The notes beneath the pieces were generated by a model. That model made no database searches, had not been told where the DNA came from, and was given only the letters and a program-made list of their open reading frames with translations. DNA of 64,000 nucleotides, from the NCBI GenBank assembly GCA_000499405.2, contig HG738140.1:5942701-6006700 (forward strand). The letters are read 5' to 3'. The translations under genes and the position numbers were made by a program. Every line of letters begins with the position of its first letter. Positions within the stretch are counted from its first letter, which is position 1. The DNA comes from Onchocerca volvulus. Its lineage: Eukaryota > Nematoda > Chromadorea > Rhabditida > Onchocercidae. This document shows positions 28,191-40,516 of the stretch, piece after piece.

Positions 28191-30588
28191 TCGTTTAAAT
28201 TTTTTCGGACAGATTATTTTGCGATATTTGTTTGTCATTAGCATTGTTTATCATTAATTTATGGAGAAAATCCACGAAGTTTTGTTTACATGATGTATGA
28301 GCCATGAAGTTTTCTAATTTTTATTTCGCTGATGTGTCAATTGTGAGAGAAAATCGAAATTTCACTCTACGAATGAATACAGTCCTTGCAGTCATTAAAT
28401 CCAGGCAAAGATTTATTAATTAACTCGATATCTTTGATAGTTTTAACTTTAGTTCCGCGAGTTGTTCCTTAACAATGATTGAAATGTATCATTTTTATTC
28501 ATTTTTCGCCTATAGAAGTTCAAATTTTACTTCTAGTCACATGAAATATTTTCTGAAGATTATAAAATTGGAAATCATTTATCAAATAAGTAGCAATTTA
28601 AAATTTGAATTTAGTTGATATCAGTCGTCACTTAAGTTATTAAATTTTATTTATTTATTTATTTTTTTTATCAATTTCTCGATTTAAAATGAAAATTTCA
28701 AGTAATACAATGTTTCTTTTAAATGGCAGAAATAATAAGTAAGTTATCATTATGATAGTCAAATCGGACTTTAATTAATAGTTTAAAGATGTTTTGTAAT
28801 AGTATGGTATGTATAAGAAAGTTAATAAATAAAAATCGATTTACATCTATTTATTATTTTATTTCATTAATAAAGAAAAAAAAAAGAAAGATAATTGATA
28901 AAGAAATGTCAAAATGAATGAATTATGACAGCCTCTGGATAGAGCAATCTTTGATCTCTATTTTATCCTTCATCAATATCTTTATCTGATCGCTTGCAAA
29001 TTAATATGAAGTATTACTGTAATACAGTAATTATTTAATTGAAATGGGAAAGTAATTCTAGTTCATTTCAGTAAACTTGTTTAATGTTCTTCGGCGAAAT
29101 ACTTCTCAAATCCAAACTTTTGCAAATTTTAAATTATCTTCATTTTCTATCACCCTTCTTATTTTTTTTTTCGTTTTTTTTTTTAATCCGTACCGATCAG
29201 TTAGGACTTACTTAGTCTACTTTCAGAACTCAAACTATCTCTTTCTTTACTATCTATTCCGTCAAAAATCTTTAAAAATTTTTCTTTCATTAAATTTTCA
29301 TTTTCATTTTTTTTCGTGTTTTTTAAGAATTCTTTATATTATTTTGGACTGTCAACTATGATTTGACCAAATTAGAAGAAGGAAATGATAGGGGAAAAAA
29401 AAAGGAATAAGAAAAGAGCACATGATGTGCTTATGATGTTGCATCGTTGTCATCTTAAATTGATTCATCTGAAGTTGAATCTTGAATTCAGAAGCTAAAT
29501 TCCATCGATTTCATAATTTGATGAAATTTTTACTTATCTCATAATTTATCTTTCCAAAATGAAGAAAGTAATGAATAAATTTGAATTGTAAAGTGATAAC
29601 AAGAAGTTGCTAAAATTTTTCAAGCAAATATATTCATCATTTTATTAAATTAATCATTTCAGCTTTAGCAAGCATCCATTGTGATTTTTATTTATCTTTC
29701 GATACAATGCTGTAATAGTTCAAATGATGTATGTATGTGTATATGTTTATAAATTCGAATTCTATAAAACTTTTTTTTTTGAAAATTAAACTCTTAAAAT
29801 TTTTAAGTTTTTGTAACTCATAAATACTGCTTGATCCATGGAAAGCTTTTCAATGAATCAAAAACACTTGCAAATGTTGCTACTATTAAGATTACAGTAA
29901 CAATATTTATTGGACAAGTATGGTCATTTATAATAATAAATATGATAAATACGATAATGAAGATGACATCCGTCATTTCATCCTGGTTATAAAAGAAAAT
30001 ATTCACAACAGCAGCCATTAAGGAACGAAATTTCCTAAAAAGTAAAGTAAGCCAAAAATAGTGAAGAAATAATCGTGAAAACTTGGGTTTTTTTGCATTA
30101 ATGAATTTTCAACTTATTAATCAAATAACTTAATAATAAAAAATTTCCGTTCTCACAAAATTGCCAATCATTTAAAATGTAATTTAGCTAATTCGTATTA
30201 CTTACTAATATTGATGATTTACCTATTGATGTAATTTTCGCTTCTTCCCACCAACAATTAGAATATATTTGTGATCAATTCGACTAAATTTAACTAAGTT
30301 CATAATCAATGTATTATTAGCATATTTCATTCAAGCTTATTTATTTGTTTTCCTTTATTTTCCTTCATAGAAATTCAGAACAAAAATTATGACAAATAAA
30401 TCTCGCCTCTCCTTCCAATCTTTTTCCTGTACGTATCTTGTTATCATTTCTGTGTTTCAACTGATAGGCATACTGGAGAAATTGGTTTTCATATTGGGGC
30501 TACATGAAATCTGAACATTGAATTCTTTTCAGTCGGAAGTGTTCATCTTGACATATTATTAGGAGGAATTGTTGTTGATTGGAAAAAG
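28191..30588. other. Intergenic region between rab-3 and stip-1
   Basis: About 2.4 kb AT-rich. It contains the rab-3 3' UTR and a possible small minus-strand membrane-protein gene (29818-30018). Pyrimidine-rich stretches near 29130-29310 give phenylalanine-rich open frames that look spurious. TTTTCAG at about 30530 is a likely trans-splice acceptor for stip-1. Confidence 0.55.
29818..30018 (-). CDS. Possible small two-helix membrane protein, unrecognised
   Basis: Single-exon frame of 66 residues from ATG at 30018 to TGA at 29818. The product starts MAAVVNIFFYNQDEM and has two hydrophobic stretches (about residues 17-31 and 37-53), ending FPWIKQYL. A good acceptor (tttactttttag) lies 16-17 bases before the ATG on the same strand, the usual arrangement for a trans-spliced nematode gene. 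No family was recognised, and AT-rich DNA readily encodes hydrophobic peptides, so chance is a real alternative. Confidence 0.27.
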   Translation of the reverse strand: MAAVVNIFFYNQDEMTDVIFIIVFIIFIIINDHTCPINIVTVILIVATFASVFDSLKSFPWIKQYL

Positions 30589-33500
30589 ATGGATGTGGAA
30601 GAAGATGATGGAATGGAAAGTTTTGATATAAACGAACGAGATTTAGAGTATGCATTGAATCCTGGATATCGTCGTGGATTATCGAAGAATCAACAATTAT
30701 ATGGTCAAATTTTCATTCATTATTTTTCCTTTCTTGAGTTATGTTCATTGAAGGAAGAGAAATAGATATGGATAGTTTTTTTTTCGACTTCTAAAAGAAT
30801 GTATTATATTGTCTTCCTCAAAGTGTTGAGTAATTCCATCAAAATTGTCTTTTCATATATTTTTTGTAATTCCTTTTTTTTGCGCATACATATAATCTAT
30901 TCTTGTGGTACTTCTTTTCACCTTCGCTTATTAATTACTATATTCTAGGTATTTGGGCAGATCGGGAGGAAAGTGATAGCGAGGACACACATGCCGGTTT
31001 CGGTTCGAAAGGATCAAAGAAACAAAGTAAAAATTATTCCGCACCAGTAACATTTGTCAGTGGTGGTATAAAACATGGTAATAAAATTGAAAAAGAGGTT
31101 TGTTATTTTTTCTTTTTTTTGATTGACTAATGAGTATCTTGGCGTTAACCATTAGAGGCAGAAGTCATATTATTCGTTAAGGTTGATTGTTACTTGTATG
31201 AGCCGTTTACTTTAATTATAGAATAAAGATGATGACGATGATGCAGTGGATGATGAACCAATTTCTGTAGTAAAACCACGGCGGGCATCTCGTCGGCAGG
31301 CTGGTGCAAATGTTTTTGCCGGACTTCGTTTGTCGTAAGTCTTTGATATGCTTTTTGAAATGTTTTAAATTACTGGTATTAAATATTAAACTTAAACAGG
31401 AATATGTTTTAAGGTCAACGCATAGCGTAGTGGATCCTGATAAATTCGCAGATTGGGCGAAGCATTCCAAATCTGATGTGATCATGAAAATGATGCGGAA
31501 GATGGGTTATGTACCGGGACAAGGACTAGGTGCAAATAAACAAGGTATTGTGGAACCCATCCAAGCGGTTCTTCGACCAGGAAGGGCAGCTGTAGGTGCT
31601 TATGGAAGAGAATCTAAAGGACCGAACTTTGGAGGTTCGTTGCAAATTGTTGCTGTTTTGATAGAATTTAGGAACATAAAAGTAGTTTGGAACATTTTAA
31701 GTTTTTAAACTGCCGTCATTATTTTAGATGTTGATGATAATAATACAGTTCATTTTTCGGTTTAGAATCAGCTGGAGAGACACAAAAAAGAATAGAAAGC
31801 AGCAAGGATGATGAAAAAATCGAAGAACCAACGAGAAGAGGGAACTGGAAGAAGACTGGTTCAAAGAAAAATGTGAAATATCAGTATAAAACAATTGATG
31901 AAGTACTTGCCGAAGGTGGACCACTTAAACAGCGACTAATGAGTGCAAATAGTGGTGTCAAAGTATAGTTTAATTTTGATTTCTTTGAAATCCATTGTTG
32001 GTGAAGTTTTAGTTAGGATCTTTTCAATTATGCTCATATGCATTACTCACTACGGATATTCCTATCTAAGATATTCCTATCTAAGTATATTTCTAAATAT
32101 ATCTAAGTATACTAAAAGGGTTCAATATCTTTTTTTGAATTATCTCTCTTTAGAGGAATGAATTTCCGTAGCAGTGCTTATTTTGCAATCTTGTTGATTG
32201 TTACCAATTTCGCTAACGATTATCTTATTCTTTGATTTATTAGTTTGCATCTTTTAATTTATAACAAATCTATTTAATATTTCTTTTGTACTAAAACAGC
32301 AAAAAAGATCTCATTTGCAGTTCGTGTTCGCTGCGCACTGAAGTATTAAGAAGAGGTTTAATTTCAAACATTTGTCAAAAAATTAATTAGTGCTGCAGCT
32401 ATTGATTCGTCATTTAAATAAATTTTTTTCTTTATTACAAATCTTCATTACAACTAGTTTTTTCATAGGTTATCGATATGACGGGCAAGGAACAAAAAGT
32501 TTATTCTGGTTATGACGCTTACGCAGCTAAAACCAGGTATTGATTAAGATTTGATACAACTTTTGTTATTTTGTAGAATTATAAAAGAAAAAAGATTTTT
32601 ATTTCAGAGCGGTCGCAGAAGCACGTGTGGAGCATCTTGCATTTGACGTACCAGAATTGATGCATAATTTGAATTTATTAATCAATGAGACTGAAGAAAC
32701 AATACGTCAAAATGATCGGCAAATGCGCTTCCTAAGAGTACGAAGTATTGTTGTTTGTAGTTCCTGTCGTAACTGGACCTTGCAGACTTCTTTTAATTTT
32801 CCAATGATGCCTTCTCTATTATCGCCAATCCATAATTTTGGGTTAAAGCTGTTGTTACAGCAATTAGGAACTTGCGCAAGTAAAAAATAATCATTTAACT
32901 TTAATGATTAATAACTGAATTTTTATAGGATCAAACAACAGCTCTCGAAAACGATCTCGTGCAGATACAGTCTGCTTTATGGAAAGAATGCCAGGAGCAA
33001 AAAAGAGTTGAAGAGTTGAGTGACTTATTGGAAAGGTTCGCATCACAACATGATATATTTTGACATTATTTTCTTAAAAATATACAAAGGAAAATTTAGT
33101 TTTCGAAAAGTAATGAAAGATTAGTGTACTCCCTTTTATCTTACCTTTTCCCGAAATCCTGTGATTTGAAATTGAATTTTTTGATTTTATCAATTACCTA
33201 TCTATGATCGTTTATAGATTTTCTACCAAAAGCGAAGAAGGTAATGTAACGCTGAATGAATGTCGGGAATTATTTCAAAAAATGCAGACAGAATATTTTG
33301 AAGAATATCGTTTATTTAGATTGGAAGAAATAGCTATTGCAAGCGTTTTACCATTAGTAAGTAGATATTTTGATTAATATGATCAAAACATTCAAAATAT
33401 AATCAAAATGTACAGAATTGTTCACGTCTTATAAATAATTATAGCTTTTCAAATTATTTGGTTAACTCTTTTAACATTTTTTGAGATTTATTACAGATTC

Positions 33501-35292
33501 AGCATTACTTTCTTACATGGAATGCTTTTGATGACGAACAAATGAACTATGGTATCGCATTGATGAGTGAATGGAAAAGAATATTGGAAATAGAACAGCA
33601 CAGCATATTTAATGTTACTAGAAGTTTAGGTATAGTGTGTTTTATTTTACAATATATTTTTAACATGAAAGTGCTTCTGTAACTTTGAAATATAGCGCAA
33701 CATACAATAACAGCCCAAGTATGTTTAATAATTTTCATGATTGCATTGCATTTTTGGTTCCTTGAATTTGCTAAACTCAGTGAATTTTCACTTTTGCACA
33801 TATTTATGAAATAAAAAAGCATTTTCTTCCATTTGCATTTTCATATCGCTACTGATTTCCAGAAAATCTCTCACCGTTTGAACGTCTTCTTTGGGATGGA
33901 TGGATGCCAGTGATGAGAAAAACTGCTTTGCGGTGGAATCCACGTGATGATCCCCAATCGATGCTGCATGTCGTTGAAAAATGGCTACCTTTGCTACCTT
34001 TATGGATGCGAGAAAATCTCTTAGAACAGGTTGATTTTGAATAGTAAAAAAATCTGAATTCAAAGAATTCATTAGATGTTTTTATACTCTCTTCTAGTTT
34101 TTTACTTGTAATGAGTTCATTACACGATATACTTGTTACAGATTATAATTCCACGAATAGCTGCTGAAGTAGATGAATGGAATCCTCTGACGGATCACAT
34201 ACCTATTCATACATGGTTACATCCATGGTTGGATGTAATGGGTGATCGACTTCAACCGATTTTCTCCCCGATTAGACAGAAACTAGCCAAAGCATTGAAA
34301 GAATGGAATCCAACGGATAGAAGGTCATTTGCTTTATTTCCAGAATTTAGAATTATGTAATAATAAATTTCGTTTTTAGTTTAGTAATTCTTAATTCTAT
34401 GTACAAAAAAGTAGGGTTTGAACTGTTCGACAAAGATTATCTGCAATTAATTGCGCATTATTTTAGTGCTTTGTCCATGCTTCGACCATGGAAAGGTTGT
34501 TTTGCATCGGCAACTATGTCTGCTTTTCTGGCAATGAATATCACACCCAAACTTGAGAAAGCCTTGCAAGAGATGGTATATGATCCTACGAAAAATCATG
34601 TGCGTTGTAAATGAGGTTTACATCTTCCAGCTTTTTTAGGTGAAAATTTCTCTTATTTATTGTATTTCTTGATTTTAGCGATACGACGAATTTTATGCTG
34701 TGCTAGACTGGATTGAATTGATTGGTGCAGAAGGTATTGCGGCTGTGCTGGTACGTAGTTTCTTCCCAAAGGTAATTTTTGTGATTTAAATTAAGATTTC
34801 CATAATCTACCCATCCATCTATGTATGTATATAATATGTCAGTCAGAAGTTGTTCTTTCTTGTCATAGAAATAAACTTTTTCCAGTGGTACGAAACATTG
34901 TGCATTTGGTTGGAATCTCCACGAGTAGTACCTCAAGAAGTAGTAATGTGGTACAATCAATGGAAAACTCGTTTTCCTGTTGAAATTTCTTCATTGGTTA
35001 TTATACAAGGTACAAATTCTACTATTCAAAAAATGTTTTTTTTTTGACTAATTCTCCTATATGGTTATATTTCAGAACAGTTAAAGCGTGCACTTATTGC
35101 GATGAAAAATGCTCAACAGGGTGTTCATCTCACGAAAGAAATACAGCCACCACTACCACCTCCGGAACCGGCCTCCGGAATGTACAATCCTGCACCACCG
35201 AGAATACAACCTCCACCTCCACATCTCTCTTTCAAGGTTCAGACTTTATTCTCTTCCTTTCATGCGATCTAATTTAATTTTATGCATTTTAT

Positions 35293-35333
<41 letters not shown>

Positions 35334-35765
35334 AATTAATTGCCTTTATTCCACATGATTGCAATTGATAATGCTTCAGAACTGTGCCAGAATGTCCATT
35401 TGATTTCTTTCTTTTAAATGTCCCTTGAATTTCGTTGGAAGATCCTTTTTTCATTATATGAATACGCATGGAAGAAATATACCCTCAAGCGAGATATTCT
35501 GTCGAGATGTTCGCGAGATGTTTTTTGTTTTACTTGACTGTTTTACAAAAGTTCAAATTGTCATTTCCAGGATCTAGTGGAATTACGAGCACGTGAAGCA
35601 GGCATCTTGTATGTACCTCAGTTAAATAAGTTCCGAGAAGGAAAGCGTGTTTACTGGTTCGGTAATGTGTCTATCTATATCGATCGGAATGTAATATTTG
35701 GTTTCAACGTTGAGACACAACAATGGTCACCAATCGGACTGGATCATTTGTTAAGTATATGCTGA
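30589..35765 (+). CDS. stip-1: Septin and tuftelin interacting protein / TFIP11, G-patch splicing factor
   Basis: Nuclear G-patch protein that activates the DHX15/Prp43 helicase to take apart the intron-lariat spliceosome (counterpart of yeast Ntr1). Seventeen exons: 30589-30703, 30949-31097, 31222-31334, 31414-31634, 31766-31962, 32469-32536, 32608-32737, 32929-33035, 33218-33356, 33497-33629, 33863-34029, 34142-34323, 34467-34599, 34679-34771, 34886-35009, 35076-35236, 35571-35765. All phases agree and the product is about 808 residues (human 837). Seen: N-terminal TIP region ESFDINERDLEYALNPGY and YGIWADREESDSED; G-patch MMRKMGYVPGQGLGANKQGI; VIDMTGKEQKVYSGY; the GC-factor-like domain EWNPLTDHIPIHTWLHPWLD and MLRPWKGCF; C-terminal LVELRAREAGILYVPQLN and YWFGNVSIYIDRNVIFGF. 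The stretch before the C-terminus is proline-rich (PPLPPPEP) and unlike the human segment. Confidence 0.94.
35295..35331. repeat. (AT)n microsatellite in the last stip-1 intron
   Basis: About 18 AT units, uninterrupted, 60 bases into intron 16 of stip-1. Likely variable in length. Confidence 0.9.
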
Positions 35766-36835
35766 TAAATCTGTTCATATTTTCTTGGCTATTGATTGTA
35801 ATTGAATTGCTTTGAACGACAGTTCTCTTTCCATTCATTCCAAATTTTGAACCTCATTCATCCTTGAATTTCATTTCTAAATATGCTTGTATATATTACT
35901 GTTCGACACAAATAGTTGTCTATTATTTATTTAAATCCGATCTTAAATGAACGCCAAATTTTATATGCAAGGAAAGAGATGAATATACAGACGGGTCAGG
36001 AATGTTGGAAAATTGTTTAGTATGTTTTTCTTCCATTTGTTTACAATTTTCTTAAAAAGCTTTTTTGTTGATTGTATTCTTGAATTTTGAAAGTTAAATA
36101 TGAAATGAGAATTGTAGTTGAAAAGAGAGTGTTGTAACATTTAGCCAAAAGAAAACTTCGCAATACAATAACTTAAATTTTTCAGACATATCTTCCAAGA
36201 GGGAGAGAATTCCTTTAGAATATCTCCGAGACTGTAGCTTTCCACAACCTGATAATATTTTCCACAAACCAAATTAATATACTGACTACTGAATCATCTC
36301 CACTAGGATTAGAAAAAGAAGCAGTAAACAAACTATATTATGAAGGAACAACAAGGGAAATAAGCAACAAACAAACTATGAACCAGATGAAAACTTTAAA
36401 ATATAAGCATTTAGACAAAAAAGTGTGAAATTATGACATATAGAAGGGCAAGAATAAACAATTTGCTTCATATGTGATCAAAAACTAATGATAAAATTAA
36501 AGATTTTATAATTATAGGCCATAGTATAACAAACAGAATTACTAATAAACTCATAGTACACTAATCATGCCCAATCAAATCAGGAAAGTTAAGAGAAGAT
36601 GAGATCTGTGGTTGAAATCTCAGAAGGATTCAGAATTACGGTTGCTTTCATGATTAATATGATTAAGGTGCTATTTATTCTTCCGAAGAGAATACTATAT
36701 TTTATCCAACTTTTCTACTGTGATTATCTGATCAATTTAAATAATTCTAGCATCACAATTGCATCATATTCATTATCCAAACATCTCCATCACAGAAAAG
36801 GCAATAATGATGGCACAACATGATTCTATATTAAT
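35766..36835. other. Convergent intergenic region between stip-1 and the nanos gene
   Basis: About 1.07 kb AT-rich DNA forming the 3' ends of two convergent genes. No exon chain, RNA gene or strong repeat was seen. For the nanos-like gene this is the 3' UTR side, where germline regulators are often controlled, but no specific motif can be claimed. Confidence 0.55.
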
Positions 36836-39317
36836 CTAATGAGCCCAAGTTAAATTCTTCAGTTGATTTTGTCGCTTTTTCTGTGAACTGCAATATTTTT
36901 CTGTATGTGCGAATTTACCGGTGGCGCCACAGTGACGACAGATATGTCTATAAAATGGTTAATTAAGTATTGGAATTTTCTATTTTATTTGCCAATCATA
37001 ATGATTCTATCGTTGATCTCTCTTTTTTATGAGAAAACAAAGAGTTTCTATGTTTCAAACATATATATATAATGTTTATATTTGAATGTGAAATAAAGCT
37101 CAGTTTCTCATATTTAATCGCTTGTTATTAAACAGCAATCAATCAGTAACACTGATTCAGAGTTATGTTTAAATTAAAGAGATTATTTAAATAAATAATA
37201 AGAAAGCAAAATAATAATTCTTAAGAAATTTCTACAATAATGAAAAATGAAACTAACGCAGCCAAAGCAGGACAAATCACTACACCCTTGGAATCTTTGC
37301 ATAAATGCGTTCGCCATGTTCCACTCAGTTCGGGATAAATAGTAATGCCGCATTTTTCATACTGAAAGCAAAATGATCAGAATATTGAGAATAAATCTTT
37401 TAACAATTGAGATTTTTGATTTTTAGATGATTCGAAAGAAAAATAGCATTCGATAAAAATATGAAACTTACAGCAAATCGAGCATTATTGAAGCAAAAAA
37501 CACAATACCATTTTTCGGACATTTGTTTCTTATTATCAGCTAGAAAATAATCAGATTTAAATAATGTTCAGTAATTCGAAATGAACAGTCGCCTCTTTAC
37601 GATCCTAGAAATTCCTCTACTACTTCTTATCATATCGTTACATCATTTCTTATCAAAATCTATATCACATCATATCCATTTTTCAGCCCAATAAGGATAT
37701 TTTATTCTCTATGAAATTTAACATAAGTTAATTAACAGGAAATGATGTAAATATTTTTTTGTAAAACTCACTGGTGATAATATTCTTCTGTAAAGAATTC
37801 AGTTGCAATAAAGATGGGGAGGATGAAAACGTAACTGGTACTACATTTTTCAGTTTCTGTGGAGTAACAACAGTGGTATTTTGAAGAATTTCATTGTCAT
37901 CAATCAATTCAACGGATGGTTTCCACATCTTCAGAAAAGTAGTCAAATCAGCGTGTCGCTGAAAAATGAAGAAAAACATTTGGCGACAGTCAATGATGAT
38001 TACAGTTGCGAGCAAAAATATGCAATAATAATAATAATCATAGAAGCAGCCTGATTCATATAAATTCTTTCTCAAAAAACAGAATTCATTTTCTATGTTC
38101 CACTGTGACTTAATTATTGGATTCCAGATGTTATGAGCTGATATTATTCGTTACTGAGTGATAGATGATAGTACTAACATTAGTGATATCAGCTACTCTT
38201 TCATTAGGCCAAGAATTATCGATATGGTCATCGATGATGTTAAAGTGATATTCTTTGTTCGGCACATCAAAAGTTGGGATATAATTCGTCAAAGAATTGA
38301 GTGAAGTTGAATCAGTAATCATATCAGCTGAGAAGTAAGTAGTGTCACTATCTAGAATACCCAGTCTAAAAATAAAATAAATCATTTTCATCAAGAAAAT
38401 CTAAAATTCAAATCCATTAGAAAAAAATAGAAAAAAGGAAGAAAAAAATAATGATTTTCATGGATCCATCATTTTCTGTTTCCAATAAAAAAGGAATCTG
38501 AAGCAAAACCAAGAAGTAAAATAACTAACTCATCTCTTCGTGAATCATTGATTGTTTCTTTCGCGTAATTCGTCCAGGTGAGCTGGAATTGAAGTTTCGG
38601 AAAAAATTTAATCAAAATACATTAGTAAAACATACTGGTTGCAATTGGAGGAACCGTTGGTTACGGTTAAACATTTCGCTTTCGACAAACCATTAAGGGC
38701 AACTATGATGAATATTTCCAGAGATGAACTTGCTATATCTAATCCAATTTAATTACTCAAAAACCTACGCTGGAAACAGTACGACGAGTCTCATCCCTTA
38801 ACTGTTGATTTATCCAATCAATTGGCCAATTGTTTCTGCAACAATTATTGAAAATTATCGATGAAAAGGTAGGTAAATAATAAGAGGGAATAAAATGGGT
38901 AAAAAAAAATCAAACATACATTACGTCATGATTGGTAATCCCAGTTTTTCCTACTTCTGATAACTGTATAGGTGAGCTAATTTCATTCGATTTATTGCAA
39001 TCATTCGGTAAACTGAAAATAAACGATTAAAAATGAAAAAAAAGATAAATTTATTTAAAGAATTGAAGTTCATCTCAAATTTAGTCTTCATTTTTCTTAC
39101 TTCAATATTTGTTATGAAAATTTTTCCATTTTTTTTTTTTCTGAAAGAATTCTTATACTAGTTTAGCATAATTCTTAAAATACTGAATAAGTGGATTCTG
39201 AACCTGATGTCATGTCATCGCAAGAAACAATCAACAAATATATCGTCAGCTTAATTTTACGTACGAAAAATCTAACTTATGTTACTACAAAAGACAAAAT
39301 AACAATTACCTAAACAT
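36836..39317 (-). CDS. Nanos-family zinc-finger translational repressor
   Basis: Nanos proteins act with Pumilio/FBF in germ cells to repress mRNAs by recruiting deadenylases. Nine exons, minus strand: 39317-39310, 39012-38920, 38835-38769, 38582-38530, 38365-38179, 37958-37772, 37539-37472, 37361-37258, 36947-36836; about 292 residues. The first eight exons after the start give a poorly conserved N-terminus; the C-terminus carries the paired zf-nanos knuckles. Knuckle 2 is canonical: C-x2-C-x7-H-x4-C in ICRHCGATGKFAHTEKYC, a signature that makes the family call firm. Knuckle 1 is WYCVFCFNNARFA ... THLCKDSKGVVICPAL; its C-C and H-x10-C halves are conserved, but about 25 residues separate the second Cys from the His instead of about 12. 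The first coding exon is only 8 bases (ATG TTT AG), chosen because it is the only start giving the required phase; an upstream ORF overlaps it. Which worm nos paralogue it matches is unclear. Confidence 0.82.
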
Positions 39318-39447
39318 TGCCAAGCAGTTCTATACCACGTCGAAAGCATTCCGCTCTCATGCCAATATCTTCAATTGGCTTACAATCGTGGGAAAGTGGA
39401 CTTATTTTACAGCAACCATTGGTCGCTCCAATCATCGTAACCACGCC
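39310..39447 (-). other. Leader exon with a 41-codon upstream ORF overlapping the nanos start
   Basis: After an acceptor (taactacag, AG at 39449-39448 on the minus strand) comes ATG at 39435, open for 41 codons (MIGATNGCCKISPLSHDC..., ending RRGIELLGNV) to TAG at 39312-39310. That stop occupies the last three bases before the GTAATT donor and overlaps the nanos ATG (39317-39315) in another frame. No phase lets this ORF join the nanos frame. It is either a regulatory upstream ORF in the 5' leader or the last exon of an unrelated unrecognised gene; cysteine content is high (5 of 41). Confidence 0.45.
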
Positions 39448-40516
39448 CTGTAGTTAATACAATAATAATAGTTGCTAATAATATGGTCGCTATTGATATA
39501 TTCGCTATTAATATAATCGCTAGCAGTGTAATCGCTAATATAATCGCTATTAACATTTAACAATGTAGTCGCTGTTGATATAATCACTAGGAAATGTAGT
39601 TGCCAATAAGATAATCGCTATTAAAATAATCACTAGCAATATAGTGACTAGCAATATAGTTAATAATATAATCGCTATTAATACGATCGTTAGCGACAAA
39701 GTCGCTAGTAATGTAATTGTCAACAACGTCGCTGGTAGTATTATGATTACGGTTGATTGGTAGCAGTACAGTCGCTAGCAATATTATAATCAGTTTAAAT
39801 TTTAATTAACTGAAATAAACATGTATTGATAAATTCTGATCCGATCCGAATATTAGTAAAGTTACTGCAGTTGATGTGTGTTCAAAATTAGTAATTTAAG
39901 GAAATGACTGAAGAAAACAATTTTACATTGTTAACAGTCTTATAATCATTGATATAATCGCTAGCAATAATCACTAACAAATATTATAATCATTGATGAT
40001 ACAGTTGATAACAATAATCATTAACAGATACTACAATCACTGAAAATACAGTCGCTAACAGTAATCGCTAAAAATATTATAATCGTTAGTGTAAAGTCGT
40101 TAACAGTATTATAATCGCTGGCAGTATTATGGTTAATGGCAGTGTAGTCGCTAGTAATAGAATCTCTAATAATGCATAATCGCTCGTAATATGGTCTAAC
40201 GAATTATTTTCCTAAAGATGATCCTTCGAATAATTGTATTCTGTACTTCTGGATGACCAACTTGCATAGCTAGAAGGACGATGACATATGATACGATTAA
40301 TTTTGGATTGACAGCTGTAATTTTGACCGTATCTGAATAGCTCAACTTCATTAATATAACCTACATTTACTCGGTCATCTTAACTGGCAGCTGTGGTAAT
40401 ACATTCTGCATATTAACATGGAAAATATTTTATTGACAAATTTCATAGATTACACTTTGATTATCATGGATAAAATAGCAAGTTAAGCATGCCGGCATTA
40501 GAATCAAATGTTTGTT
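39318..40516. other. Intergenic region between eIF2B gamma and nanos genes
   Basis: About 1.2 kb dominated by a degenerate TCGCTA-type repeat field (listed separately) and the nanos leader exon. The remaining 40200-40516 holds the eIF2B gamma 3' UTR; nothing else was recognised. Confidence 0.6.
39460..40190. repeat. Degenerate repeat field based on ataatcgcta / tagcaatataatcgctatta
   Basis: Dozens of short units such as taatcgcta, tagtcgcta, gctattaatataatcgc recur with variable spacing at 39460-39790 and again at 39935-40190. Units are 12-27 bases and imperfect, so this is an old decaying satellite-like array rather than a recent microsatellite. It lies directly upstream of the nanos leader. 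Confidence 0.85.

Noticed and set aside
36599..36823. 74-residue plus-strand frame downstream of stip-1
   Set aside because: Lies in the convergent 3' region, has no acceptor before it and resembles no protein.
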